A stretch of 22,705 nucleotides of DNA from an uncultured Gammaproteobacteria bacterium (GCA_937958785.1 CALGMY010000069.1:1-22705), one strand, 5' to 3'. Shown: positions 6,728 through 15,185, counted from the stretch's first letter. Notes: generated by a model from the letters alone, not told the origin. Translations and numbers: made by a program.

Positions 6728-7635
6728 ACCGCCGGTCACTCCTCGTCATGATTCCGCTGCTGCTCGCCGCCGGGCTGGCCACGGGCGCCGATGACCCGGC
6801 CCTCGCGGACTTCCGCGCCCGGTGTGCGGCGCCCGGCGTCCTGAAGTGCGTCGGCTTCGACGGGGACAGTGACTTCGACGCCGGGCAGGTCAGTCCGGCC
6901 GCGGATGGCCGGGTGCGTGCCACCCGCGACGCGGTTGTCCGTGCATCGGGTGCGGGCTCGCTGCGGTTCGAGATCCCGTCCCGGTCGCCCCCGAATTCCT
7001 CCGGGTACTGGCTGGATTCCCTGGGGGGGAAATTCGGGCAGGGCAGCACCTTCCATTTCCAGTTCCGGCAGCGGTTCTCTAAGGCCCTCCTGGAGACCCG
7101 CTACAGGGAGCCGGCGGGGTGGAAGCAGTTCATCGTCTACCAGGCAGGCCCATCCTGCACCTCGGTGCAGCTCGTGATGCTGAACCAGTACCTGCGTGGC
7201 CTGCCCACCCTCTACACGGCCTGCGGCCAGAACAACCTCTACGTGGAGTTGCCGGATGGCGACCACCTCATCCAGCAGGGCGACTACCGTTGCCACCGCC
7301 GGGATCCCCGGCCGGGGCGCTGCGCTTTCTACGTGTCCGACCGCTTCATGACGTTCTCGTTCCAGGTGGACGTGGGCACCTTCGGCCAGCCGGACTCCCG
7401 GGTGCTCGGCTGGGTGGGAGTGGAGGGCGAGCCGCTGCGGCAGTTCATCGACTTCCCCGGCCTCGTGCTCGACTACGAGGATTCGCCCGGCGAGGGCTTC
7501 AACCGCATCCAGTTGACGCCGTACCACACGGACAAGGACCACCGCCAGGAGCATCCGGTGGCCTTCACCTGGTACGACGAACTGATCGTGTCGCAGTCAC
7601 CCATCGCCGCGCCGGCTGCCAACCGTGCCCGGTAG
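6724..7635 (+). CDS. Secreted stand-alone jelly-roll (concanavalin-like) domain protein
   Basis: A 303-residue protein with a signal peptide (LLVMIPLLLAAGLATGA, cleavage near 22). The mature part is a paralogue of residues about 561-824 of the giant protein at 2031. Shared stretches include FQFRQRFS, GWKQFI, the pattern around VMLNQ, WVGVEGEPLRQFIDFP (WMGYEGESLKQIVDFP in the paralogue), TPYHT, and the end TWYDELIVSQSPI. Six cysteines occur at matching places in both copies, so they likely form conserved disulfides. The fold resembles concanavalin-like lectins and polysaccharide-lyase jelly rolls. I cannot point to catalytic residues, so either binding or cleavage is possible. The start is ATGA-coupled to the deacetylase gene, and the next gene starts 11 bases before this stop. 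Confidence 0.8.
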   Translation: MNRRSLLVMIPLLLAAGLATGADDPALADFRARCAAPGVLKCVGFDGDSDFDAGQVSPAADGRVRATRDAVVRASGAGSLRFEIPSRSPPNSSGYWLDSLGGKFGQGSTFHFQFRQRFSKALLETRYREPAGWKQFIVYQAGPSCTSVQLVMLNQYLRGLPTLYTACGQNNLYVELPDGDHLIQQGDYRCHRRDPRPGRCAFYVSDRFMTFSFQVDVGTFGQPDSRVLGWVGVEGEPLRQFIDFPGLVLDYEDSPGEGFNRIQLTPYHTDKDHRQEHPVAFTWYDELIVSQSPIAAPAANRAR

Positions 7636-8617
7636 CGGGACCCGGGCCCTGGTGGCCGCCGCGACGGCCCTTGCGCTGCTGGTCCTCGTGGCCCTGCTCG
7701 CCCGCACGGTGAGCGATCCCCGTGAGGCGGTCCGCATGCGTGACTCCCTGCTGGCCTCGCCGGGCGCCGCGGCGGACTTCGACTGGACCCCGCGCCGGTA
7801 CCCGGAGGGCTTCCTGCGGAACTCGGCGCCGCCGTCGCCACTGATCGCCGAGGCCAGCCGGCGGGTCGTCACGGCAACCGACACCTGGTCGCGGGCTTTG
7901 CAGATCGCCCGCCATCTTGGCGAGGTGCCGAACCGGGAGGAGCCGATCCAGCACCTGTCGGACGAGACCTACCGGATCATGTTCACCGAGGGTGGCGGCT
8001 ACTGCGCCGACTTCACCGAGGTCTTCATGGCCATGGCGGTGGCGGCCGGCGTACCGGCCCGTGAATGGGGCATCGCCTTCGACGGCTTTGGCGGCGACGG
8101 GCATGCCGTCGTCGAGGTCTACGACGAAATCCGGGGCAAGTGGCTGATGGTGGACCCGTTCAATTCGTTCTATCCGGCCGACGCGGCGACCGGGGAGCCC
8201 CTGTCGGTCCTCGAGTTCCGCGAGCGCCTCACGGGCCCGGGGCCACTCGCGACCCTGCGCATCGTCCGCATCGCGCCGGAGGTCGACGAGTTTCCCTACG
8301 ACGACCGGCTGGTGGCCTACTTCCAGCGGGGCGTCGACCAGTTCTACCTGTGGTGGGGCGACAACATCTTCGACTACGAGCAGCATCCGGTCGTTGCCGC
8401 GTTCAGCGGGCTCGGCCGGACTGCGGAGCAGGGCCTCGCGATCCTCGCGGGCGTGCATCCCCGCATCGTCATGTATCCCACGGGCGGCAATGAGGCCCTG
8501 ATGGCGGGGGTCGCGGAGACGCGTCGCCACACCCTCGGCTACCTTGCCGGGATCGTCATCCTCGCCGTGCTGCTGCTCATCCAGGGGGTCCTGTGGGTGC
8601 GCGCCCGCCGTCGATGA
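7625..8617 (+). CDS. Membrane-anchored transglutaminase-like protein
   Basis: A 330-residue protein with a membrane helix near residues 8-27 and another near 304-326 followed by RARRR, leaving the middle outside the cytoplasm. The transglutaminase/protease core is intact: GGYCADFTEVFMAMAVAAGV with C127, GHAVVEVYDE with H160 and VDPFNSF with D177 give the Cys-His-Asp triad in the right order. Such domains act as cross-linkers, amidases or peptidases; the substrate cannot be read here. GTG 7625 is used and overlaps the upstream gene by 11 bases. The end overlaps the MFS start as ATGA. Its place between a glycan-binding-like protein and a transporter suggests a role in attaching or processing matrix protein or polymer. 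Confidence 0.85.
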   Translation: MPGSGTRALVAAATALALLVLVALLARTVSDPREAVRMRDSLLASPGAAADFDWTPRRYPEGFLRNSAPPSPLIAEASRRVVTATDTWSRALQIARHLGEVPNREEPIQHLSDETYRIMFTEGGGYCADFTEVFMAMAVAAGVPAREWGIAFDGFGGDGHAVVEVYDEIRGKWLMVDPFNSFYPADAATGEPLSVLEFRERLTGPGPLATLRIVRIAPEVDEFPYDDRLVAYFQRGVDQFYLWWGDNIFDYEQHPVVAAFSGLGRTAEQGLAILAGVHPRIVMYPTGGNEALMAGVAETRRHTLGYLAGIVILAVLLLIQGVLWVRARRR

Positions 8618-10227
8618 CCCGGGAGGAGCGCCAGGTGATCCTGGCGTCTTCCCTGGGTACCGTCTTCGAGTGGTACGACTTCTATCTCTACGGCTCGCTC
8701 GCGGCCATCATTGCCGTGCAGTTCTTCAGTGCACTGGATCCGCAGGCTGCCTTCATCTTTGCCCTGCTGGCCTTCGCGGCCGGGTTCATCGTGCGACCTT
8801 TCGGGGCGCTGGTGTTCGGCCGGCTCGGCGACCTGATCGGACGCAAGGCCACCTTCCTGGTGACCATCGTGATCATGGGGCTCGCGACCTTCCTGGTCGG
8901 ACTCCTGCCTGGCTACGCCACCATCGGTGTCGCCGCCCCGGTGCTCCTCATCATCCTTCGCATGGTCCAGGGACTCGCCCTCGGCGGGGAGTACGGCGGC
9001 GCTGCCACCTATGTGGCCGAACATGCGCCCCATGGGCGGCGGGGTGCCTATACCGCCTGGATCCAGACCACCGCGACCCTCGGCCTGCTGCTCTGCCTGA
9101 TGGTGATCCTCGCCACGCGAACCCTGCTCGGCGAGGAGGCCTTTGCCGACTGGGGCTGGCGGGTGCCCTTCCTGCTGTCCGTCGTCCTGCTTGCCATCAG
9201 CGTCTGGATCCGCCTGGCAATGAGCGAGTCGCCGGCCTTCCGCCGCATGAAGGAGCAGGGCAGGGGCTCGGTGGCCCCGCTCACCGAAAGCTTCGGCAGG
9301 TGGGGCAACCTGCGCATCGTGCTCATCGCGCTGTTCGGGGTCGTCGCTGGCCAGGCCGTGGTCTGGTACACGGGACAGTTCTACGCGCTGTTCTTCCTCA
9401 CCAACGTGCTCAAGCTGGATGGTCCCACGGCCAACATCCTCGTGGCCGTGGCCCTGGTGCTCGGTACGCCGTTCTACCTCGTCTTCGGCGCGCTCTCGGA
9501 CCGTATCGGGCGAAAGCCGGTCGTGATGGCGGGGCTGTTGCTCGCCATCGTCAGCTACTTCCCCCTGTTCGAGGCGCTCACCCGGGTGGCCAACCCGGCG
9601 CTCGCGGCGGCCCAGGCCGCGACCCGCATCGAGGTGGTCGCCGATCCCCGGGACTGCTCCTTCCAGGGCAGCCCCCTTGCGCGGGAGGGCGACTTCACCA
9701 CCGGCTGCGACATTGCGAAGCGCGCGCTGGCCCAGGCGGGCGCGAGCTACGCCAGCGTGCCCCGTGCCGGGGCGCCGGCAGTGGTGCGGATCGGTGACCG
9801 GGAAATCCCGGCGCCGGCGGCCGCCGGCGCGGCGGCCTTCCGCGCGGAAATCCTGGCAGCCCTGCAGGCCGCGGGTTATCCCCGGGCCGCGCCGCCGCTC
9901 CCCGCCGGCTCTGCCGCCTGGTGGCAGGCCGTCGGCCTGCTCACGCTGCTCGTGCTGTACGTCACCATGGTCTATGGCCCGGTGGCCGCGCTGCTGGTGG
10001 AACTCTTCCCGACCCGGATCCGCTACACCTCGCTGAGCCTGCCGTACCACATTGGCAACGGCTGGTTCGGCGGTCTCATGCCGAGCATTGCCTTCGCCAT
10101 GGTGGCAGCCAACGGCAACATCTACTTCGGACTCTGGTACCCGGTCCTGATCGCCGCCGCGACCCTGGTGATCGGCCTGGCCTTCCTGCCCGAGACCCGG
10201 AACCGGGACATCTGCGCCGGCGACTAG
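8614..10227 (+). CDS. MFS transporter, metabolite:H+ symporter (MHS) type, with a large loop insertion
   Basis: A 537-residue inner-membrane transporter. SSLGTVFEWYDFYLYG is the MHS-family opening, FGRLGDLIGRKATF is MFS motif A, GGEYGGAATYVAEHAP is the family's helix 4-5 signature, and SDRIGRKPVV repeats the A motif in the second half. Between helices in the C-terminal half, residues about 328-432 form a hydrophilic, Ala/Pro-rich insertion with two cysteines (DCSF and GCDIAK), probably outside the cytoplasm. I recall similar insertions in some other MHS proteins annotated as proline/betaine-type transporters, so it may define a subfamily. ATG 8614 overlaps the upstream TGA (ATGA) and fits the family's N-terminus; GTG 8593 is an alternative. 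The substrate is unknown; small organic acids or zwitterions are usual for the family. Confidence 0.9.
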   Translation: MTREERQVILASSLGTVFEWYDFYLYGSLAAIIAVQFFSALDPQAAFIFALLAFAAGFIVRPFGALVFGRLGDLIGRKATFLVTIVIMGLATFLVGLLPGYATIGVAAPVLLIILRMVQGLALGGEYGGAATYVAEHAPHGRRGAYTAWIQTTATLGLLLCLMVILATRTLLGEEAFADWGWRVPFLLSVVLLAISVWIRLAMSESPAFRRMKEQGRGSVAPLTESFGRWGNLRIVLIALFGVVAGQAVVWYTGQFYALFFLTNVLKLDGPTANILVAVALVLGTPFYLVFGALSDRIGRKPVVMAGLLLAIVSYFPLFEALTRVANPALAAAQAATRIEVVADPRDCSFQGSPLAREGDFTTGCDIAKRALAQAGASYASVPRAGAPAVVRIGDREIPAPAAAGAAAFRAEILAALQAAGYPRAAPPLPAGSAAWWQAVGLLTLLVLYVTMVYGPVAALLVELFPTRIRYTSLSLPYHIGNGWFGGLMPSIAFAMVAANGNIYFGLWYPVLIAAATLVIGLAFLPETRNRDICAGD

Positions 10228-10255
10228 CGGGCACCCGGGCGGAACTGGGGACTGG

Positions 10256-10302
10256 CGCACAAACAGGGGGGCTGGTGCTTAGCCCCACCCGGCCCCTGTG
10301 CG
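10256..10302 (+). terminator. Hairpin cluster after the MFS gene, upstream of the TPR gene
   Basis: CGCA plus CAGGGG (10256-10259 and 10264-10269) pairs with CCCCTGTGCG (10293-10302) around a CAAA bulge. Alternatively GGGGCT (10268-10273) pairs with AGCCCC (10281-10286). These share bases and exclude each other. There is no U tract, so termination would be weak or factor-dependent. Confidence 0.35.
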
Positions 10303-10308
10303 TATACT
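10303..10308 (+). promoter_or_regulatory. Candidate -10 box (TATACT) of the TPR gene
   Basis: TATACT differs from consensus at one position and lies 20 bases before the start codon, with GGGAGG (10313-10318) as ribosome binding site between them. The -35 region (TTAGCC near 10279) is weak. Confidence 0.35.
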
Positions 10309-10328
10309 GCCCGGGAGGTACCGCGGAA

Positions 10329-11054
10329 ATGTGCGCCATGCCCGCCAGCTGCCAGAACCCTGCCGCCAGCCCGGCCTGCCGCGGTGCGTCCGCGCGCGTG
10401 GCCGTCATCCTGGCGTCGCTGGCGGGGCTTCTCGCGGGCGTGCCGGTACGGGCCGAGGAGTGCGGACCGGTGCCGCTGCCCGGCGCCGCCGGGCCCTACG
10501 ACTACGTGGACTCGAAGTACGCCTGGAACCTGAACGACATCAGCCAGAACCACTGGGTCGTGGCCCAGCGCGAGCTGAAGGACAAGCGGATCCAGTGGGC
10601 GCTCTACCAGATGAACTACCTGCTGATCCGCGTCCCGAACCACTACCCCGCGCTCTTCGAACTCGGGCGCATCCAGCAGCAATATCCGGGCGTGACCTAC
10701 AACCCCGCGCTCGCCGGCAAGGACGAGGTGCTCGAGTTTCCGCCGACCCCGGAGTGCTACTTCAACCGGGCCTTCCGTTACCGCCCCAACGATGCGACGC
10801 TGCGGATGCTCTATGGCATGTATTTCCACAAGACCGGCAAGCTCGACGACGCGCTCACCGAGTACCTGAAGGCCGAGGACATGGACCCCGAGTCCAGCGA
10901 GATCCAGTACAACCTCGGCCTGATCTACGTGGACCTCAAGGATTACGACGCCGCGGTCGTGCATGCCCGCAAGGCCTATGACCTGGGCTACCCGCTCGCG
11001 GGGCTGCGCAAGAAGCTCGCCGCCGCCGGCAAGTGGCCCGCGTCCGGGGGCTGA
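10329..11054 (+). CDS. Secreted tetratricopeptide-repeat (TPR) protein
   Basis: A 241-residue exported protein. A basic N-terminus, a hydrophobic run (VAVILASLAGLLAG) and VRAEE suggest signal-peptide cleavage after residue 42 or so. The C-terminal half has two TPR-like units: LRMLYGMYFHKTGKLDDALT with EYLKAEDMDP, and IQYNLGLIYVDLKDYDAAVV with HARKAYDLGY. The middle part (YAWNLNDISQNHWVVAQREL, YNPALAGKDEVLEFPPTPEC) is not one I can name. ATG 10329 has GGGAGG ten bases upstream; ATG 10338 is a second option. It probably acts as a periplasmic scaffold, since TPR proteins often hold together polysaccharide export or modification machinery, but that role is inferred. It precedes the acyl-CoA ligase gene by 49 bases and may share its transcript. 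Confidence 0.8.
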   Translation: MCAMPASCQNPAASPACRGASARVAVILASLAGLLAGVPVRAEECGPVPLPGAAGPYDYVDSKYAWNLNDISQNHWVVAQRELKDKRIQWALYQMNYLLIRVPNHYPALFELGRIQQQYPGVTYNPALAGKDEVLEFPPTPECYFNRAFRYRPNDATLRMLYGMYFHKTGKLDDALTEYLKAEDMDPESSEIQYNLGLIYVDLKDYDAAVVHARKAYDLGYPLAGLRKKLAAAGKWPASGG

Positions 11055-11103
11055 CCGGCCCGCCGGCGCAACGTCACCCGACTCCCCCTGGAATCTGCAC
11101 CCG

Positions 11104-12732
11104 ATGGCCCCTGACCGCGAACGCGAGCGCCTGCTGACCGCCGAGCGCACCCCGAACCTGCTGCACGAGCTCGTCTGGCGGGCGGCTGCCCGCTTTCCCG
11201 ACGCGCCTGCCCTGGTGGCCGGCAAGCACCGCTGGACCTACGCCGAACTGGCCGACGCGGTGAGCGCCGCTGCGGCCGGCCTGCGGGCCCGCGGGCTCGG
11301 CCGCCACGACCGGGTTGCTGTGTACCTGCCCAAGTCCCTCGAGACGGTGGCAGCCATGTTCGGTGCGTCCGCGGCCGGTGGCTCCTTCGTGCCGGTGAAT
11401 CCGGTGCTGAAGGCGGAGCAGGTGGGCCACATCCTGCGTAACAGCGGCGCCCGGGTCCTGGTGACATCCGGGGCGCGCCTGCAGGCCGTCGGCAGCGCGC
11501 TGGACGATTGCCCCGGGCTCACCCACGTGATCCTGACCGACGGCGACGGCCCCGCCATGCCCCCCGGCGTCCGCTGCGAGCCCTGGTCGGCGCTCGTCGC
11601 CGGCGGCCAGGACGTCCCGCCCCATCGCTGCATCGATGGCGACATGGTGGCCATCTTCTACACGTCGGGGAGCACCGGCCTCCCGAAGGGCGTCGTGCTG
11701 TCCCACCGCAACATGGTGGCCGGCGCCACCAGCGTCGCCAGCTACCTCGGCAACACCCGCGAGGACCGCATCCTGTCGCTGCTGCCGCTGAGCTTCGATG
11801 CGGGCTTCAGCCAGCTCACCACGGGCTTCCATGCCGGCGCCTGCGTGGTGCTCCTGGACTACCTGTTGGCGGGCGACGTGGTACGGGTGGTCCGCGACCA
11901 GGCCATCACCGGCATCACCGGCGTGCCGCCACTCTGGTCCCAGCTCGCCGACGCGACGTGGCCCGCGGGATCGACGGCCACCGTCCGCTACTTCGCCACC
12001 ACGGGCGGCGTGATGCCCCGGCCGGTTCTCGACAAGTTGCGCGCTGCGTTCCCCGCCGCCAGCCCGTTTCTCATGTACGGGCTTACCGAGGCATTCCGCT
12101 CCACGTACCTCCCGCCGGAGGAGGTCGACCGGCGCCCGGACTCGATCGGCCGTGCCATCCCCAATGCCGAAATCCTCGTGTTGCGGCCGGACGGCACGCC
12201 CTGCGACCCTGGCGAGCCCGGCGAGCTGGTGCACCGGGGTGCGCTGGTCTCCCTGGGCTACTGGCAGAATCCCGCGGCCACGGCCGAGCGCTTCAAGCCG
12301 GTCCCGGGCAGCCTCGCGACCGGCGGCCAGCCTGAACTCGCGGTCTGGTCCGGCGACACCGTCGTGCGGGACGAGGAGGGTTTCCTCTACTTCCGCGGCC
12401 GCCGCGACGAGATGATCAAGACCTCGGGCTACCGCGTGAGCCCCACCGAGATCGAGGACAGCCTGATGCAGAGCGGGCTCGTCACGGAGATCGTCGCGGT
12501 CGGCGTCCCCGACGAACGCCTGGGCCAGGCCGTGGTGGTGGTGGCCGTCGCGGCGGAGGGCGGCGGCAGCGATCCCTCGCCCCTGCTCAACTTTGCGCGG
12601 GAGAAGCTTCCCGCCTACATGGTCCCCCAGCGGGTGGTGTGGCGTACCGGCCTGCCGCGCAATCCGAATGGCAAGTTCGACCGGGTGCGCCTCAAGGCCG
12701 AACTCCTCGAGGGGGCTGCCGATGGCCGCTGA
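11104..12732 (+). CDS. AMP-forming acyl-CoA ligase, exosortase-A-associated type
   Basis: A 542-residue adenylating enzyme that activates a carboxylic acid with ATP and transfers it to CoA or a carrier-protein thiol. The ATP loop YTSGSTGLPKG is near residue 186, YGLTE near 325, and SGD near 416 followed by GFLYFRGRRDEMIKTSGYRV, the hinge region. The C-terminal catalytic lysine is K524 in PNGKFDR. Overall sequence and the decarboxylase directly downstream match the ligase family that accompanies exosortase A systems, by memory of that family. The substrate is unknown. The gene overlaps the decarboxylase start by 11 bases, so the two are translationally coupled. The acyl carrier protein at 21772 is a possible acceptor. 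The ribosome binding site is weak. Confidence 0.9.
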   Translation: MAPDRERERLLTAERTPNLLHELVWRAAARFPDAPALVAGKHRWTYAELADAVSAAAAGLRARGLGRHDRVAVYLPKSLETVAAMFGASAAGGSFVPVNPVLKAEQVGHILRNSGARVLVTSGARLQAVGSALDDCPGLTHVILTDGDGPAMPPGVRCEPWSALVAGGQDVPPHRCIDGDMVAIFYTSGSTGLPKGVVLSHRNMVAGATSVASYLGNTREDRILSLLPLSFDAGFSQLTTGFHAGACVVLLDYLLAGDVVRVVRDQAITGITGVPPLWSQLADATWPAGSTATVRYFATTGGVMPRPVLDKLRAAFPAASPFLMYGLTEAFRSTYLPPEEVDRRPDSIGRAIPNAEILVLRPDGTPCDPGEPGELVHRGALVSLGYWQNPAATAERFKPVPGSLATGGQPELAVWSGDTVVRDEEGFLYFRGRRDEMIKTSGYRVSPTEIEDSLMQSGLVTEIVAVGVPDERLGQAVVVVAVAAEGGGSDPSPLLNFAREKLPAYMVPQRVVWRTGLPRNPNGKFDRVRLKAELLEGAADGR

Positions 12733-13966
12733 GCCCGGCGCGCTGCCCCTGCACACCCGGATCGAGGGCTTCGAGGTCCGCGACGACGAGCTGCGGCTGG
12801 CCGGGCGGCGCCTCCAGGACCTGGTGGCGCTGGCAGGCCGCACCCCGGCTTACCTGTATTCCCGGGACCTCATCGACCGGCGGATTCGCCAGCTGCGCAC
12901 TGCCCTGCCGGCTGCCGTGCACCTGCACTACGCGATGAAGGCCAACCCGATGCCTGCCATCGTCCAGCACATCGCGCCCCGGGTGGACGGCCTCGACGTG
13001 GCGTCGGCGGGCGAGCTGCGCGTGGCCATCGCTGCGGGCGCCGACCCGGAGCGGGTCAGTTTTGCCGGTCCGGGCAAGACCCGGGACGATCACCTGACGG
13101 CGGTCGCGGCCGGCGTGGTCGTCAACGTGGAGTCCGAGACGGAACTGGACCGCCTGGTGCAGGTTGGCCGCGAGACCGGCCTCCGCCCGCGGGTCGCGAT
13201 CCGCGTGAACCCGGACTTCGAGCTGAAGGCCTCCGGCATGAAGATGGCCGGCGGCCCCAAGCAGTTCGGCATCGACGCGGAGCGGGTGCCGGATGTGCTG
13301 CGGAGCCTCGCTGGCCTGCCGGTCGACTTCGAGGGGTTCCACGTGTACAGCGGCTCCCAGAACCTGCGGGCCGAAGCCATCATCGAGGCCCAGGCCAAGA
13401 CCGTCGCCCTGGTGACGGCACTTGCCCGGCATGCACCCCGGCCGCCCCGCTTCGTGAACATCGGCGGTGGCTTCGGCATCCCCTATTTCCCGGGCGAGCA
13501 GCCCCTCGACCTCGTGCCCATCGGTCGGCACCTGGAAACCCTGGTCGGTGTCGCGGCCCGGGACCTGCCCGGGTCCACCCTCGTGGTGGAACTCGGCCGG
13601 TACCTCGTGGGGGAGGCGGGCATCTACGTCTGCCGCGTGCTCGATCGCAAGGTTTCCCGGGGTCGTGTCTTCCTGGTCACCGATGGCGGGCTGCATCACC
13701 ACCTGGCTGCCTCCGGCAACTTCGGCCAGGTCCTGCGCAAGAACTACCCCGTGCTGGTCGGCAACCGGGTCGCTGGCGGGCCCCGGGAGCCGGCCACGGT
13801 GGTGGGGCCCCTCTGCACGCCCCTCGACCTGCTCGCCGACAACATGGAGATGGCGCGGGCCGACGTGGGCGACCTGGTGGTCGTGTTCCAGTCCGGCGCC
13901 TATGGCCTCTCGGCCAGCCCCGTCAGCTTCCTCAGCCATCCGCCGCCCGCGGAACTGCTCATCTAG
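12722..13966 (+). CDS. PLP-dependent decarboxylase, exosortase-A-associated type
   Basis: A 414-residue fold-type III enzyme of the diaminopimelate/ornithine decarboxylase group. HYAMKANPMPAIV carries the PLP-binding lysine K73. GLDVASAGEL, FAGPGKTRDD and FVNIGGGFGIPYFPGE are the barrel motifs and phosphate-binding glycine loop. GPLCTPLDLLADN carries the substrate-site cysteine C365, followed by SGAYGLSASPVSFLSHP near the C-terminus. Length and motifs fit the decarboxylase subfamily found beside exosortase A genes. It should release CO2 from an amino acid to give an amine, and the paired ligase suggests that the product or a partner acid is loaded for polymer decoration (inferred). It starts inside the ligase gene, and the next gene starts four bases after its stop. 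Confidence 0.92.
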   Translation: MAAEPGALPLHTRIEGFEVRDDELRLAGRRLQDLVALAGRTPAYLYSRDLIDRRIRQLRTALPAAVHLHYAMKANPMPAIVQHIAPRVDGLDVASAGELRVAIAAGADPERVSFAGPGKTRDDHLTAVAAGVVVNVESETELDRLVQVGRETGLRPRVAIRVNPDFELKASGMKMAGGPKQFGIDAERVPDVLRSLAGLPVDFEGFHVYSGSQNLRAEAIIEAQAKTVALVTALARHAPRPPRFVNIGGGFGIPYFPGEQPLDLVPIGRHLETLVGVAARDLPGSTLVVELGRYLVGEAGIYVCRVLDRKVSRGRVFLVTDGGLHHHLAASGNFGQVLRKNYPVLVGNRVAGGPREPATVVGPLCTPLDLLADNMEMARADVGDLVVVFQSGAYGLSASPVSFLSHPPPAELLI

Positions 13967-13970
13967 CCGC

Positions 13971-15185
13971 TTGCGCATCCTCCACGTCCTCAACCACTCG
14001 CTGCCGGTCCAGGACGGCTATGCCATGCGGACGGCCGCGATCCTGCGCGGGCAGGCGGCCCGGGGCTGGCAGACCCTGCAGGTCACGAGCGACCGCCACG
14101 AATCCGCCGTCGAGGCCGAGCAGGTCGGCGACCTGCACTTCCTGCGTACCCGCAAGCCCCCGGGCTGGCTCGCCCGCCAGCCGGTGCTCGAGCAGTTCGC
14201 GACCATCTGGTCGCTGGTCGATCGCCTGACCCCGATCGTGCGGGCCGAACGCCCCGACGTGCTGCACGCCCATTCCCCCTGCCTCACCGGCCTGGCCGCC
14301 CTCCAGGTTGGCCATCGCTGCGGCGTGCCCGTGGTCTACGAGATGCGCTCCTCCTGGGAGGATGCGGCGGTGACGGAGGGTGCCACGCGCCAGGGCAGCC
14401 TGCGTTACCGGCTCTCCCGCGCCCTGGAGACCCGTGTCCTGCGCCGGGCCGCGGCCGTGACGACCATCTGCGAGGGCCTGCGCACGGAGATCTGCGCCCG
14501 CGGCGTGCCCGGCGGGCGGGTCACCGTGATTCCCAACGCGGTCGATGTGGAGCAGTTCGCGCGCCCGCCCGCCGGCAGTGCCGCGCTCCGGGCCCGGTAC
14601 GCCCCCGACGGCCAGCCCCTGGTCGGCTTCATCGGCTCGTTCTACAACTGGGAGGGCCTGGACCTCCTGGTCACCGCGGCCGGCCTCCTGCGTGACAGGG
14701 GGCAGCCGTGCCGCCTGCTGCTGGTGGGGGGTGGGGCGGAGGATGAGCGCCTGCGTGCCCAGGTGGCCGCGCTCAGGCTCGGCGACCAGGTGATTTTCAC
14801 CGGCCGCGTGCCCCACGCCGAGGTCACCGACTGGTATGGCGCGCTGGACCTCCTGGTGTATCCGCGTCCGCCGACCCTGCTGACTGACCTGGTCACGCCC
14901 CTGAAGCCCCTCGAGGCGATGGCCGCCGGCCGGCCCGTGCTGGCGAGCGATGTCGCTGGCCACCGGGAGCTGGTGGCGCCCGGCGTCACCGGCCTTCTGT
15001 TCCGGGCCGGTGATCCGGCGGCCCTGGCGGAGGGGATCGCCACGGCCCTCTGGGCCACCGACCTTGGCGCGCTGGCGGACCGGGGCCGGGAATTCGTCCG
15101 TCGCGAGCGCACCTGGCACGCGTCGGTGGCCCGGTACGAGGCCGTCTACCAGGACGTGCTGGGCGGCCGGGGAGGGCACCGGTGA
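13971..15185 (+). CDS. Family 4 glycosyltransferase, exosortase-A-associated type
   Basis: A 404-residue GT-B glycosyltransferase. It opens with LRILHVLNHSLPVQDGYAMR and continues with DVLHAHSPCLTGLAAL and VVYEMRSSWEDAAV, as in the GT4 group linked to exosortase A loci (the family I recall as Daro_2409-like). VTVIPNAVDVEQF ends the N-terminal domain. VGFIGSFYNWEGLDLLV opens the donor domain, and VTPLKPLEAMAAGRPVLASD contains the conserved glutamate of the donor site. The start is TTG 13971, four bases after the decarboxylase stop, because no ATG or GTG fits the first strand; coupling to the upstream gene would help use of this weak start. It acts on the cytoplasmic side of the inner membrane on a lipid-linked glycan. 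Confidence 0.9.
   Translation: MRILHVLNHSLPVQDGYAMRTAAILRGQAARGWQTLQVTSDRHESAVEAEQVGDLHFLRTRKPPGWLARQPVLEQFATIWSLVDRLTPIVRAERPDVLHAHSPCLTGLAALQVGHRCGVPVVYEMRSSWEDAAVTEGATRQGSLRYRLSRALETRVLRRAAAVTTICEGLRTEICARGVPGGRVTVIPNAVDVEQFARPPAGSAALRARYAPDGQPLVGFIGSFYNWEGLDLLVTAAGLLRDRGQPCRLLLVGGGAEDERLRAQVAALRLGDQVIFTGRVPHAEVTDWYGALDLLVYPRPPTLLTDLVTPLKPLEAMAAGRPVLASDVAGHRELVAPGVTGLLFRAGDPAALAEGIATALWATDLGALADRGREFVRRERTWHASVARYEAVYQDVLGGRGGHR

Noticed and set aside
8539..10260. 573-codon minus-strand open frame opposite the MFS gene
   Set aside because: Hydrophilic His/Gln/Glu/Gly-rich product typical of the antisense of a membrane protein gene.
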